In this document: positions 1-7,884 of the stretch, piece after piece
Numbering within the stretch: position 1 is the first letter of the stretch
Layout of the letters: each line of letters opens with the position of its first letter
Source of the DNA: Desertimonas flava
GTDB lineage: Bacteria; Actinomycetota; Acidimicrobiia; Acidimicrobiales; Ilumatobacteraceae
Reading direction: 5' to 3'
NCBI RefSeq assembly: GCF_003426815.1
Contig: NZ_QKYK01000015.1
Coordinates: 62,001 to 126,000, forward strand
Length of the DNA stretch: 64,000 bases
The notes under the pieces: generated by a model
The model's input: only the letters and a program-made list of their open reading frames with translations
The model's database searches: none
What the model was told of the DNA's origin: nothing
Translations under genes and position numbers: made by a program

Positions 1-590
1 TGCGCCTGGACGGAGACGTCGAGCGCCGAAACGGGTTCGTCGCAGATGAGCACGTCGGGCCGCAGTATGACGGCGCGGGCGATCGAGATCCGCTGGCACT
101 GGCCTCCGGAGAACTGGTGGGGGCGGCGGTCACCCAGGCGGAGCGGATCGATGCCGACGTTGCGCAACATGTCGTCGACGGCTCCGGCGTCGTCAGCGGC
201 GCGGTCCCAGATCGCCGGTCCTTCGGCGACGATCTCTCGAGCGGTCCGGCGTGGGTTCAACGACGAGATCGGGTCTTGGAAGATCATCTGCAGGCGAGGG
301 CGCAGGCGCCGCAGTTCTGCGGGGGCGAGGGTGGCGAGATCCGTGCCCTCGAAGCGCACCGAGCCGGCGGTGGGCGGCGGGGCGTGGACGATGGCGCGCG
401 CCAGCGTCGACTTCCCGCAGCCGGACTCGCCGACGATCGAGACGACCTCGCCCCGGCCGATCGTCAGGCTGACCCCGGCGACCGCCTGGAAGCGGTCTCG
501 GCCACGTCCGTACTCGACGACCACGTCGGAGAGCTCCAGGATCGGCTGATCGCCGTGCCCGTCCATCGACGGTCGACTCGCTGCGGTCAC
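1..590 (-). CDS. Dipeptide/oligopeptide ABC transporter ATP-binding protein (DppF/OppF type), 3' end outside window
   Basis: This is the second ATPase of the peptide importer encoded upstream. It would energise uptake from the cytoplasmic face of the membrane as a heterodimer with the preceding ATPase. About 196 codons are visible: Walker A GESGCGKST, Q-loop FQDP, signature FSGGQ and Walker B DVLICDEP followed by ALDV. The C-terminal third, with the usual Cys-rich oligopeptide tail, lies beyond base 1. I chose GTG at 590 because it forms a GTGA overlap with the stop of the preceding gene; ATG at 566 is an alternative. The family assignment is clear from the motifs, but the substrate cannot be read from them. 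Confidence 0.85.
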   Translation of the reverse strand, partial: MTAASRPSMDGHGDQPILELSDVVVEYGRGRDRFQAVAGVSLTIGRGEVVSIVGESGCGKSTLARAIVHAPPPTAGSVRFEGTDLATLAPAELRRLRPRLQMIFQDPISSLNPRRTAREIVAEGPAIWDRAADDAGAVDDMLRNVGIDPLRLGDRRPHQFSGGQCQRISIARAVILRPDVLICDEPVSALDVSVQA

Positions 591-1621
591 GGTCGCCCGC
601 CATTGCGAGCGAGCGTGGGAGCGGCGAGCGGGAACAGACAGGCGTGGGCGTGGTCGCCGCCCTCGGCGGGTCCGCCGTGACGTCCCTCGGCTGCCACCAG
701 TGGGGGAGTCGTCGACGTGCACTCGGACCGGGCATACGGGCAGCGGGGCGCGAACGCGCAACCGACACGCCGGCCGATCACGACCGGAGGGCTGCCCGGG
801 ATCGTCGCCAGTTCGCGGCCGGGCTCGTCGGACAGTCGGGGAATCGAGCCGAGCAGTCCGGCGGTGTACGGGTGGCGCGGTGCGGTGAAGATCCTCGATG
901 CCGGTGCTCGCTCGACGACTCGGCCGGCGTACATCACGAGGATCTCGTCGGCGCGGCCGGCGACGACGCCGAGGTCGTGGGTGATGAGGATCATCGCCAT
1001 GCCGCGCTCGGCCCGCTCGGCGTCGAGCAGGTCGAGCACCTGTCGCTGCATCGTCACGTCGAGCGCTGTCGTCGGCTCGTCGGCGATCAGCAGCTGCGGA
1101 CCACACGCCAACGCGATGGCGATCATCGCGCGCTGTCGCATCCCTCCCGACAGCTGGTGCGGGTACCGGCGCAGGTGCCGCTCGGGTGCGGGGATCCCGA
1201 CCGACCGGAGTAGATCGGCCGCAGCTTGGCGGCGCTGCCGGCGATCGAGGTCGAGATGCTCGCGCATCGATTCGGTGAGCTGTCGGCCGATGCGCATCGT
1301 GCCGTTGAGCGCGGTCATCGGATCCTGGAAGATCATCGCCGCCTCGCGTCCGCGGACCGCGCGCAACTGCCGCTCGGTCGACGACTGGAGATCGCGGCCG
1401 TCGAGCAACACCCGCCCGGTGACGGTGGCGTTGCGGGCGTCGACGAGACGCAGGATCGAGCGGGAGAGGACGGACTTTCCCGAGCCGGACTCGCCGACGA
1501 TGCCGACGGTCTGCCCACGCGCGACTCGGAGACTGACGCCGTCGACGGCGACGACGGTGCCGAGCGGAGTGGCGAACGTCGTCCGCAGGTCGTCGACCTC
1601 GAGCAACGTGTCGGTACTCAT
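587..1621 (-). CDS. Dipeptide/oligopeptide ABC transporter ATP-binding protein (DppD/OppD type)
   Basis: The 344-residue protein is the first ATPase of the importer. It carries Walker A GESGSGKS, Q-loop FQDP, signature SGGMRQR and Walker B LLIADEP with the D-loop TTALD. After the core comes the Cys-containing extension typical of oligopeptide/dipeptide/nickel ATPases (CAFAPRCPYARSEC), which in some relatives binds an Fe-S cluster. The start ATG at 1621 overlaps the stop of the upstream permease as ATGA, and its own stop overlaps the next start as GTGA, so the ATPases are translationally coupled. The substrate is unknown; peptides, nickel chelates or other small ligands are possible. Confidence 0.88.
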   Translation of the reverse strand: MSTDTLLEVDDLRTTFATPLGTVVAVDGVSLRVARGQTVGIVGESGSGKSVLSRSILRLVDARNATVTGRVLLDGRDLQSSTERQLRAVRGREAAMIFQDPMTALNGTMRIGRQLTESMREHLDLDRRQRRQAAADLLRSVGIPAPERHLRRYPHQLSGGMRQRAMIAIALACGPQLLIADEPTTALDVTMQRQVLDLLDAERAERGMAMILITHDLGVVAGRADEILVMYAGRVVERAPASRIFTAPRHPYTAGLLGSIPRLSDEPGRELATIPGSPPVVIGRRVGCAFAPRCPYARSECTSTTPPLVAAEGRHGGPAEGGDHAHACLFPLAAPTLARNGGRP

Positions 1622-2511
1622 TGCGCCTCGCCCCGGACGTCGATCCGTCCCCGCAGCCGGTCGCCGATCAGGCTCAGGCTGAGCACCGTGAGGAACATCA
1701 CGCTGCAGGGCACGATCACCGGCCACAACGTCTCGTCGAGGTGCCGCTTGCTGTCGGCGATCATCTGGCCCCACGTGGCGTCGGGCGGCTTGACACTGAG
1801 GCCGAGGAAGGCGAGAGAGCCCTCGAGGACGATGACCCGGCCGAGGGCGACGAAGGCGTACGCCGTCAGCGGCAGCACGATGTTGGGAAGGATCTCCCGG
1901 AGCACGATTCGGACACGGGTCGCACCGAGCACGCCGGCGGCGCGGACGTAATCGCGCTCGGTCACCGACATGGTGTTGGCGCGGGCGACCCGGGCGTAGA
2001 GCGGAACCGAGAGCAGGCCGATGATCAGGGAGATGGCGACCAGGCTGCGGCCGACGTAGGCGAGCAGGACGAGGAGCAGGACGAGGCCGGGAAAGGCCAA
2101 GACGACGTCGCTGATCGCGAGCACGACGCCTTCGGTGCGTCCGCGCAGGTAGCCGGCGACCATACCCAGCAACCCGCCGATCACCGCTCCGACGAGCACG
2201 GCGGTGACGCTGACGATCATCGACACCTGCGCGCCGTGCACGATGCGGCTCAGTTGGTCGCGGCCGAGTCCGTCGGTGCCCAGCAGGTGATCGGTGCCCG
2301 GCGGCAGGAGTGCGTTGCGGGGATCGATCTCGTTCGGATCGGGCAGCGGGAGGAGTCGGGCGCCGACGGCGGCGACGAGGACCAACGCCATCCATCCGCA
2401 GGCGAGGACGAACGTGACCCGACCGCGCTGGCGGGGCGCGCCGGCGGCATCGACGTCGTCGGCGGCGCCCGATGTCGTCCCGTCGAGCAGCGCGTCAGCG
2501 GTCGCGGCCAT
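1618..2511 (-). CDS. ABC transporter permease, DppC/OppC type
   Basis: This 297-residue inner-membrane permease is one half of the translocation pore. It has an N-terminal cytoplasmic tail, a first membrane segment (about residues 32-52), a periplasmic loop with the family-typical LGTDGLGRDQLSRIVHGAQ stretch, and the BPD_transp_1 core. The EAA-like cytoplasmic loop (YVRAAGVLGATRVRIVLREILPN is the region) contacts the ATPases. It overlaps dppB by 17 bases and the downstream ATPase by 4 bases, so B, C, D and F form one coupled operon. No periplasmic binding-protein gene is visible here; it may lie beyond base 1 or elsewhere. Confidence 0.87.
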   Translation of the reverse strand: MAATADALLDGTTSGAADDVDAAGAPRQRGRVTFVLACGWMALVLVAAVGARLLPLPDPNEIDPRNALLPPGTDHLLGTDGLGRDQLSRIVHGAQVSMIVSVTAVLVGAVIGGLLGMVAGYLRGRTEGVVLAISDVVLAFPGLVLLLVLLAYVGRSLVAISLIIGLLSVPLYARVARANTMSVTERDYVRAAGVLGATRVRIVLREILPNIVLPLTAYAFVALGRVIVLEGSLAFLGLSVKPPDATWGQMIADSKRHLDETLWPVIVPCSVMFLTVLSLSLIGDRLRGRIDVRGEAQ

Positions 2512-3520
2512 CGCGGATCCTCGGGTCGACCAACGAGTAGATGGCGTCGGTCAGGAAGTTGACGATCACGACGGAGGCTCCGATGACGAGCGCCAACCCT
2601 TGAACGGTGATGAGGTCACGCTCGGCGATCGAGTCGACGAGCAGCCGGCCCACCCCGGGCAGGGCGAACATCGTCTCGATGATGACCGAGCCGCCCACGA
2701 TCGCGCCGATCTGCACCCCGACCACGGTGAGGAGCGACAGCGAACTGGGCCGCAGGGCGTGGAAGAGCATGATCCGCGACGTGGAGAGACCCTTCGATCT
2801 CGCCATCGCGATCGAGTCCTGCCGCAGCGTGGTGATCAGGTCCGAGCGCAGGATGCGCATGAAGATGGCGATCTCGTTGGCGCCGAGGGCGATGGCCGGG
2901 AGGATCACCGACTGGATGTTGCCGGCCGGGTCCTCGGAGAGCGGGACCCAGCCGGTCGACGGCAGCCAGCCCAGCTCGACGGCGAACACGATGATGAGGA
3001 ACATCGCCAGCATGAAGCTCGGCATCGACATCAGTCCGAACGAGGTCGTCGTGAGCACGCGATCCAGTGCTCCTCCCGCCCGGTACGCCGACCAGATGGC
3101 GAGGGGGATCGAGACGAGGAGCGACATCGCCAGCGACACGAGCCCGAGCTCGATCGTCACGGGCAGCCGTTCGCGGATCGCCTCGGTCACATCCTGGCCG
3201 GTGCGGTAGGAGACTCCGAGGTCGCCCTGCAGGGCGTCGCCGAGCCAGACGACGTAACGCTCGGGGAGCGGGTCGTCGAGGCCGAGGTCGTCGCGCAGCG
3301 CGGCGATCTGCTCGTCGGAGGCGTTCTCGCCGAGGATCGTGAGCGCGGGATCGCCCGGCAGCAGGGACGTCAGCATGAACGTCAGGAAGGAGACGGCCAA
3401 CAGCGTGCCGACGAGGCGCGGGAGGCGTGTGAGAAGCCGTCGGGCCCCAGGGCTGAGCACGTGACGCTGCCGTGGCGTGGCGGCTGACGGAGCGGGGGCA
3501 TGGGCCGGGGCGAGGCTCAT
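2495..3520 (-). CDS. ABC transporter permease, DppB/OppB type (first gene of operon)
   Basis: The 341-residue permease partners the DppC-type protein. An N-terminal extension of about 30 residues precedes the first membrane segment (LLAVSFLTFMLTSLLPGD). The large external domain contains the typical LGLDDPLPERYVVWL pattern, and the core has five further membrane segments with an EAA loop (ARSKGLSTSRIMLFHALR region). A good Shine-Dalgarno (GAGGGGA, about 6 bases before ATG) supports the start at 3520. As the promoter-proximal gene its upstream region holds the only free control space for the operon, including the perfect palindrome at 3569-3583. Confidence 0.87.
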   Translation of the reverse strand: MSLAPAHAPAPSAATPRQRHVLSPGARRLLTRLPRLVGTLLAVSFLTFMLTSLLPGDPALTILGENASDEQIAALRDDLGLDDPLPERYVVWLGDALQGDLGVSYRTGQDVTEAIRERLPVTIELGLVSLAMSLLVSIPLAIWSAYRAGGALDRVLTTTSFGLMSMPSFMLAMFLIIVFAVELGWLPSTGWVPLSEDPAGNIQSVILPAIALGANEIAIFMRILRSDLITTLRQDSIAMARSKGLSTSRIMLFHALRPSSLSLLTVVGVQIGAIVGGSVIIETMFALPGVGRLLVDSIAERDLITVQGLALVIGASVVIVNFLTDAIYSLVDPRIRDGRDR

Positions 3521-3568
3521 CCCGGTCCCCTCGCCACCCCTCCGACCCGCATCGTCTCCCCCATTTGG

Positions 3569-3583
3569 CCGATACGTTATCGG
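3569..3583. promoter_or_regulatory. 15-bp perfect palindrome upstream of the dpp-type operon (candidate operator)
   Basis: CCGATA-CGT-TATCGG is a perfect inverted repeat centred about 55 bases upstream of the dppB-type start and in the only intergenic space serving that operon. Its size and symmetry fit a dimeric repressor site (GntR, TetR or LacI size class). No regulator gene is adjacent, so the binding protein is unknown. Confidence 0.4.
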
Positions 3584-3656
3584 TGAGAGGGCGCGCGGTC
3601 AACCTGGCGCGCGCGGATGTCCCGCGGCCCGCCATCGGCCGCATCGCGGCCGTGCG

Positions 3657-4496
3657 TCAGTGGCAGTGCCCGGGCGGCGAGCCGGAATCGAACCCTGCGG
3701 AACCGAGGTCGTCGGAGTGGCCGGCGTCGAGCCGCGGCCACTGCGACGTCGGGCGTCCCCCCGACTCGTCCCACAGCGTCGGCCAGTCGGGCGCGCCGCC
3801 GCGCGTTCTGGTCGCCTGTCCGAGGGGCGGCCAGTCCCGCGGCGAGTCCTCCCACTCCTCCTGACGCCCGAAAACCGTGAGGTCCATCAGGGCGTAGCTG
3901 TAGTCCACAGCCTCGGCTCCCCGACGCTTCGTCCAGTAGGTCTCGAAGACGCGATCGCCGTCGCGCAGGTAGCAGACCAGGTGGAACAGGCCGTGTTCGC
4001 GCCCGACGAGCAGCGTGTCGAGTGACGGCTGCGCCGAGTACCAGGGCATGTGCCAACCCATGAAGTCGCGGTAGCGCAGGCTCTCGTCGTACGACGTGGC
4101 CGCGTCGCCGGGTCCGTAGGCGGTGTTGCGGCCCTGGCAGAGCACGGCGAAGGTGATGTCGCGCGAGTGCAGGTAGGCCAGTTCCCCGACGTGGCTGATC
4201 ACCCACGTGCAGCCCTCGCACTGGTCTGATGCCGGCCGGCCCGGCCACCACATGAAGTAGTAGGCGATGAGCTGTCTGCGACCCTCGAAGGCGTCGAGGA
4301 GGGTGAATCCGGCGCGCGGCCCGAGCAGCGGGCTGTCGGCCGGGACCTCGACCATGGGCAGGCGGCGTCGGGCCGCGGCGATGGCGTCGCTCTCGCGCGT
4401 GTGGGCCTTCTCCCTGGTGCGCAGGGCCTCGACCTGTTCCTCGAACGTCGCGCGATCGACCACGTCCGGTGTCGCGGTGCTTCCGTCGTCGGACAT
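3657..4496 (-). CDS. DUF899 family protein (thioredoxin-fold-like)
   Basis: This 279-residue protein matches the DUF899 family. It has the YFMWWPG...CEGCTW block (CxxC at the position of the thioredoxin-like motif), followed by a long stretch on substrate- or partner-binding residues (FMGWHMPWYSAQ) and the HLVCYLRDGDRVFETYWT region. The family has a thioredoxin-like fold, but its biochemical role is not established. ATG at 4496 is preceded by GGGAGGA at good spacing, so the longer in-frame upstream stretch was excluded. The last ~60 residues are Asp/Trp-rich and less conserved. It is monocistronic, and nothing in the neighbours suggests a substrate. Confidence 0.8.
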   Translation of the reverse strand: MSDDGSTATPDVVDRATFEEQVEALRTREKAHTRESDAIAAARRRLPMVEVPADSPLLGPRAGFTLLDAFEGRRQLIAYYFMWWPGRPASDQCEGCTWVISHVGELAYLHSRDITFAVLCQGRNTAYGPGDAATSYDESLRYRDFMGWHMPWYSAQPSLDTLLVGREHGLFHLVCYLRDGDRVFETYWTKRRGAEAVDYSYALMDLTVFGRQEEWEDSPRDWPPLGQATRTRGGAPDWPTLWDESGGRPTSQWPRLDAGHSDDLGSAGFDSGSPPGHCH

Positions 4497-4683
4497 CGGG
4501 TCCTCCCTTCGTCTCCGGGTGGACTGGACTGCCCATGTCGCCCGGGGGACACAAGCAACGTAGCCACGACGCCCTCCGAGTGCCGGGCGCCCCTGTCGGG
4601 CGTCCAACCGGCCCGAACACCAGATGCTGGTGTGGTGGACCGTCGAGGCATGGCCGCGCCGGGCGAGCGGGTACGACGCGGTC

Positions 4684-4896
4684 ATGACCGACGAGCAGAA
4701 CTGGGCCGAGCAGCTCGACGACGAGGTGTTGTCCGAGAGCACGACCGACGGCGAGCGGATCGAGGACACGGCCGCGGAGGAGGACTATCCGCCCGATCGG
4801 CCGTACGTGGTCGACGACCAGGGCTCCGTGTACGACCTGGAGGACGATCTCGCTACGAGGGTGGCGCGGGAGCAGGACGACGACGACGAGGGCTGA
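4684..4896 (+). CDS. Small acidic protein, possibly DUF5709
   Basis: A 70-residue, strongly acidic protein without membrane segments or cysteines. The pattern LDDE...DTAAEEDYPPDRP resembles the short actinobacterial DUF5709 family, in which a similar YxPPERP/PDRP motif follows an acidic stretch. I give that as a possible match, not a firm one. ATG at 4684 was preferred over the upstream in-frame start at 4624 because the acidic conserved part begins there. It is followed by a strong hairpin at 4949-4995. Function unknown. Confidence 0.55.
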   Translation: MTDEQNWAEQLDDEVLSESTTDGERIEDTAAEEDYPPDRPYVVDDQGSVYDLEDDLATRVAREQDDDDEG

Positions 4897-4948
4897 CGGC
4901 AGAGGAGCGTGGAGGCTGGAACGACACGCCGCGCGGTCGACGCGACAC

Positions 4949-4995
4949 GCGCGATGAGCGATGAGGCTGCCTGCCGGCCTCATCGCTCATCGCGC
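4949..4995. terminator. Bidirectional hairpin between convergent genes (GCGATGAGC family)
   Basis: A 19-bp perfect stem (4949-4967 with 4977-4995) and a 9-base loop lie between the small acidic gene (+) and the SDR gene (-). There is no T-tract, as is common for high-GC actinobacterial terminators. The stem contains GCGATGAGCGATGAG, related to the hairpins at 15341 and 23498. Confidence 0.65.
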
Positions 4996-5017
4996 TGATG
5001 GTCGTCGCGGGCTGCGG

Positions 5018-5803
5018 TCAGTAGTAGATCGCGCCGGGCTGGCCGCCGCCGCAGGCGATGGCGTCGCCGGTGATCGACACCGAGCGGGGCGACGCCAGGA
5101 AGGCGACGACGTCGGCCACCTCGGTGGCGTCGACGAAGTGCCGGGTCGAGTTGCGCACCAGGCTTGTCTCGGCCTCCTCGGCGCTGATGCCGCGGCCGGC
5201 GGCGACGCGGGCGATCACCCCGGGCGTCGCCTCGGTGCGGGTGAGACCCGGGTGCACGACCGTGACGTTGATGCCGTGGGGGCCGAGCTCGTCGGCGAGG
5301 TTCTTCGTCATCGCGGCCACGGCGACGTTGCGCATCGACCCGATCGCCGACCCGGTGGAGCGGGCGCCGAGACCGGAGATGTTGATGATCCGGCCCCAGC
5401 CGGCGGCGATCATGTGGGGCGACACCTCCTGCGCGCAGCGGAGATAGCCGAGCACCTTGACGTTCATGTCGTCCCAGAAGAGCGACTCGGTGATCTCGGC
5501 CAGCTTCGGTGGGGCCGCCTGCCCCATCGGCTTGGCGGCCGAGTTGACGAGGATGTCGATGCGTCCGTGGCGTTCGACCGTGGTGGCGACGAGCCGCTTG
5601 ATCGAGTCGCCGTCGCTCGTGTCGACGGTGATCGCCTCGACCCGGTCACCCAGCTCGGCGGCCGTCGCCTCGAGGTCGGCGGCGGTGCGTGACGCCACGA
5701 CGACGCGGCATCCCTCGGTGGCGAGCGTGCGGGCGCAGGCCTTGCCGATGCCCTTGCTCCCGCCGGTGACGATGGCGACGCGGTCGGTGAGCTGGAGATC
5801 CAT
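5018..5803 (-). CDS. SDR-family oxidoreductase lacking the canonical Tyr-Lys pair
   Basis: The 261-residue protein has the Rossmann fold of the short-chain dehydrogenase/reductases: TGGSKGIG at residues 13-20, NSAA at 87-90, and the PG motif HPGLTRT after strand 6. Ser143 in INISG is kept. Where a classical SDR has YxxxK, this protein reads G-S-M-R-N (about 155-159) before the conserved VAAMTKNLADELG helix, so the usual proton relay is missing. It may be a catalytically altered or non-redox SDR, or use different residues. It is a single gene between a terminator hairpin and the PCD-VOC operon. The fold assignment is certain; the activity is not. Confidence 0.8.
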   Translation of the reverse strand: MDLQLTDRVAIVTGGSKGIGKACARTLATEGCRVVVASRTAADLEATAAELGDRVEAITVDTSDGDSIKRLVATTVERHGRIDILVNSAAKPMGQAAPPKLAEITESLFWDDMNVKVLGYLRCAQEVSPHMIAAGWGRIINISGLGARSTGSAIGSMRNVAVAAMTKNLADELGPHGINVTVVHPGLTRTEATPGVIARVAAGRGISAEEAETSLVRNSTRHFVDATEVADVVAFLASPRSVSITGDAIACGGGQPGAIYY

Positions 5804-5845
5804 GCCGCCAGCTTGGCCGGTGGGAGGGCGCCGTCACGTAGCGGC

Positions 5846-6499
5846 TCAGCCGAGGTCGGGCCACGCGGCGATGTCGACGCCGTGGTTGTCGGGGGAGGCG
5901 AGCGTCCACCACCGGGGGGCGTGCGAGTCGTCGACGAGGCGGCCGCCCGCCGCCAACGCCGCCTGGACTCGTACTGCGGCGACGTCGGCGGGGACCGACA
6001 CGTCGATGTGGGTCCGACCGCGGCCGTTGACGGCCGGCTCGATGTCGTGGAACCACAGCCATGGGCCGCGCCGGTGGGGATCGCCCGAGTCCTCGGGGCC
6101 GTGGTCGACGTAGCCGAGGGCAGCGTTCCAGAAGGGCCGGACGTCGACGCCGGGCCCCTGTGCGACGGCGAGCTGGATCACCTGCAGCACCGACGGGTCG
6201 GGCTCGAGCCCGAGTGCCGATGCCGCCGCCGACACCCGCTGGGCGACTGCCACGTCGGTGGCGTCGAGGCGGTGGTCCGGTCGCGAGGTGCGGACGACCA
6301 CGCCACGTGGCCGCAGGTCGACGTCCGGGGCGCGGTCCAGTTCGGCCACCGTGCCGGCGATGGCCGCGACGAGGGCGGCGCCCTGCTCCAGCGACGTCGT
6401 CCGCCAGTGGGCATGGGCTCCGGTGAAGAGCACCCGCCATTCGCTGACGCCGGGGGCCGCATGGAAGGCGGCGGGCGTCAGGATCTCGGGATCGTCCAC
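5846..6499 (-). CDS. Pterin-carbinolamine-dehydratase-like/VOC fusion protein, copy 1
   Basis: This 217-residue protein has two parts. Residues ~5-105 resemble 4a-hydroxytetrahydrobiopterin dehydratase (FHAAPGVSEWRVLF, later DVDLRPRGVVVRTS and DVAVAQRVSAAASALGL), but the catalytic HHP of true dehydratases is not kept. The C-terminal half is a VOC/glyoxalase-like domain ending in LASPDNHGVDIAAW. I chose GTG at 6499 because it follows GGAGG at normal spacing and lies just after the stop of the paralogous upstream gene. The two genes are clear tandem duplicates. Fusions of this type occur in Actinobacteria, but their function is not established. Confidence 0.75.
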   Translation of the reverse strand: MDDPEILTPAAFHAAPGVSEWRVLFTGAHAHWRTTSLEQGAALVAAIAGTVAELDRAPDVDLRPRGVVVRTSRPDHRLDATDVAVAQRVSAAASALGLEPDPSVLQVIQLAVAQGPGVDVRPFWNAALGYVDHGPEDSGDPHRRGPWLWFHDIEPAVNGRGRTHIDVSVPADVAAVRVQAALAAGGRLVDDSHAPRWWTLASPDNHGVDIAAWPDLG

Positions 6500-6500
6500 C

Positions 6501-7187
6501 TCACGCCTCCTCGTGGACGTCGCCCCACGCGGCGATGTCGATGCCGTGGTTGTCGGGTGAGGCCAGCGTCCACCAGTCGGGTGCATGCGAGTCGTCGGCG
6601 AGGCGTCCGCCGGCGGCCAACATCGCGGCGACCGTCGCGTCGGCCTGGTGGTTGGGAACGGAGACGTCGACATGCGTACGTCCGCGGCCGATCGTGCCGA
6701 TCTCGTCGAACCACAGCCGGGGTGAGCGCCGCAGCGGATCGACGACGAGACCGCCCCGGCGCACGTAGCCGAGGACGGCGAGCCAGAACGGTGCGGTCTC
6801 CACGCCGGGGCCCTCGGCGACGGCGATCTGGATCGGCCGCAGCGCCGACGGGTCGGGGGACAGGTCCATGTGCCGAGCGATCGCCGACACCTGCCGGGCG
6901 ACCTCGATGTCGACGGCGAAGAGTCGCCGGCCGGGACCCGAGGCCGTGCGCACGGTGACGCTCTCGGGTCGCAGGTCGATGTCGGGCTCGCTACCGAGCT
7001 CGGTGGCCGCCGCCACCACCCGGACGACGAACTCCGACGCCTCGGCGTGCGAGCGGGTCGGGAACAGTGCCTGGGCACCCTCGTACAGCACGTGCCAGCC
7101 CTCTGTGCCCGGCGCGTCGTGGAACTGCTTGGCGCTGATCGGGTCGCCGGGCAGGCGCCCGTGGGCGTCGTGTTCCCGTGGGGTCAT
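6501..7187 (-). CDS. Pterin-carbinolamine-dehydratase-like/VOC fusion protein, copy 2
   Basis: A paralogue of the next gene, 228 residues. The N-terminal part (FHDAPGTEGWHVLYEGAQAL ... DIDLRPESVTVRT ... DIEVARQVSAIARHMDL) follows the PCD pattern but has SEPDID where active enzymes have a His-rich HHPD motif. The C-terminal VOC domain ends LASPDNHGIDIAAWGDV, nearly identical to copy 1. It starts 12 bases after the hydrolase gene and is followed within 2 bases by copy 1, so all are probably co-transcribed from the pentapeptide/DinB promoter. The tandem arrangement suggests a recent duplication with divergence in the N-terminal domain. Confidence 0.75.
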   Translation of the reverse strand: MTPREHDAHGRLPGDPISAKQFHDAPGTEGWHVLYEGAQALFPTRSHAEASEFVVRVVAAATELGSEPDIDLRPESVTVRTASGPGRRLFAVDIEVARQVSAIARHMDLSPDPSALRPIQIAVAEGPGVETAPFWLAVLGYVRRGGLVVDPLRRSPRLWFDEIGTIGRGRTHVDVSVPNHQADATVAAMLAAGGRLADDSHAPDWWTLASPDNHGIDIAAWGDVHEEA

Positions 7188-7199
7188 CGGTCGTCGCAG

Positions 7200-7883
7200 T
7201 CAGCGCGACACAGCGTCGGCGAGCACTCGGGCCAGCAGCGCGGGCGCCGTGAACATCGGCCAGTGCCCGGTGTCGATGTCCACGTACTCCACCGAGCGCG
7301 CCTTCGACAGCTCGGGCACGTCGCCGCCGGCCACCCAGCCCCGGGCGTCGTCGGGACCGAACTCGGGGCAGACGATGGTGACCGGCACATCGAACCGGCG
7401 GTCGTCGGACAGCTCCACCGTTCCCCGGCTCACCCCTTCGGGAACCGGCACGGCTGCGGCGGCGACGCGATCGCGCAGGGCGTCGTCGAAGTCCGCCGTG
7501 TCGGGTCCGTCGAACGGCTCCCAGCCGGGAAACGGCATCGCGCCGTCGACGATCTCGAAGTAGTCGGCGTAGGTGTCGCCGTCGGCTTTCGGGAAGCCCC
7601 CGATGAGGATCACCCGCGACACCGCGTCGGGGCGGCGATCGGCGCCGATCCACGCCAGCGTGCACGCCGCCGAATGCCCCACCACGGCCACGGGGGCGGT
7701 GGCGGTGTCGATCGCCTCGACCACGGCGGCAGCCTGATCGGCCAGCGTGGCGCCGTTCGCACCGTCGCCCTGACCCGGCAGCAGCACGGGGATGCCGCGG
7801 TGACCGAGCGCCCGGAGTTCGGGGACCACCTGGTCCCACGCGGTACCGTCGAGCCAGAGGCCGCCGGCCAGCACGATGTCCAT
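7200..7883 (-). CDS. Alpha/beta hydrolase
   Basis: A 227-residue cytoplasmic alpha/beta hydrolase of the small EstA/methylesterase-like type. It has the nucleophile elbow GHSAA (Ser about residue 71), an N-terminal strand with the oxyanion region GGLWLDGTAW, and a late His in DIDTGHWPMF that can complete the triad. No signal peptide is present. Its ATG overlaps the junction TGACATG with the upstream DinB gene, so it is probably translated by re-initiation. The substrate is unknown, and it could be an esterase or lactonase. Confidence 0.75.
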   Translation of the reverse strand: MDIVLAGGLWLDGTAWDQVVPELRALGHRGIPVLLPGQGDGANGATLADQAAAVVEAIDTATAPVAVVGHSAACTLAWIGADRRPDAVSRVILIGGFPKADGDTYADYFEIVDGAMPFPGWEPFDGPDTADFDDALRDRVAAAAVPVPEGVSRGTVELSDDRRFDVPVTIVCPEFGPDDARGWVAGGDVPELSKARSVEYVDIDTGHWPMFTAPALLARVLADAVSR

Positions 7884-7884
7884 G

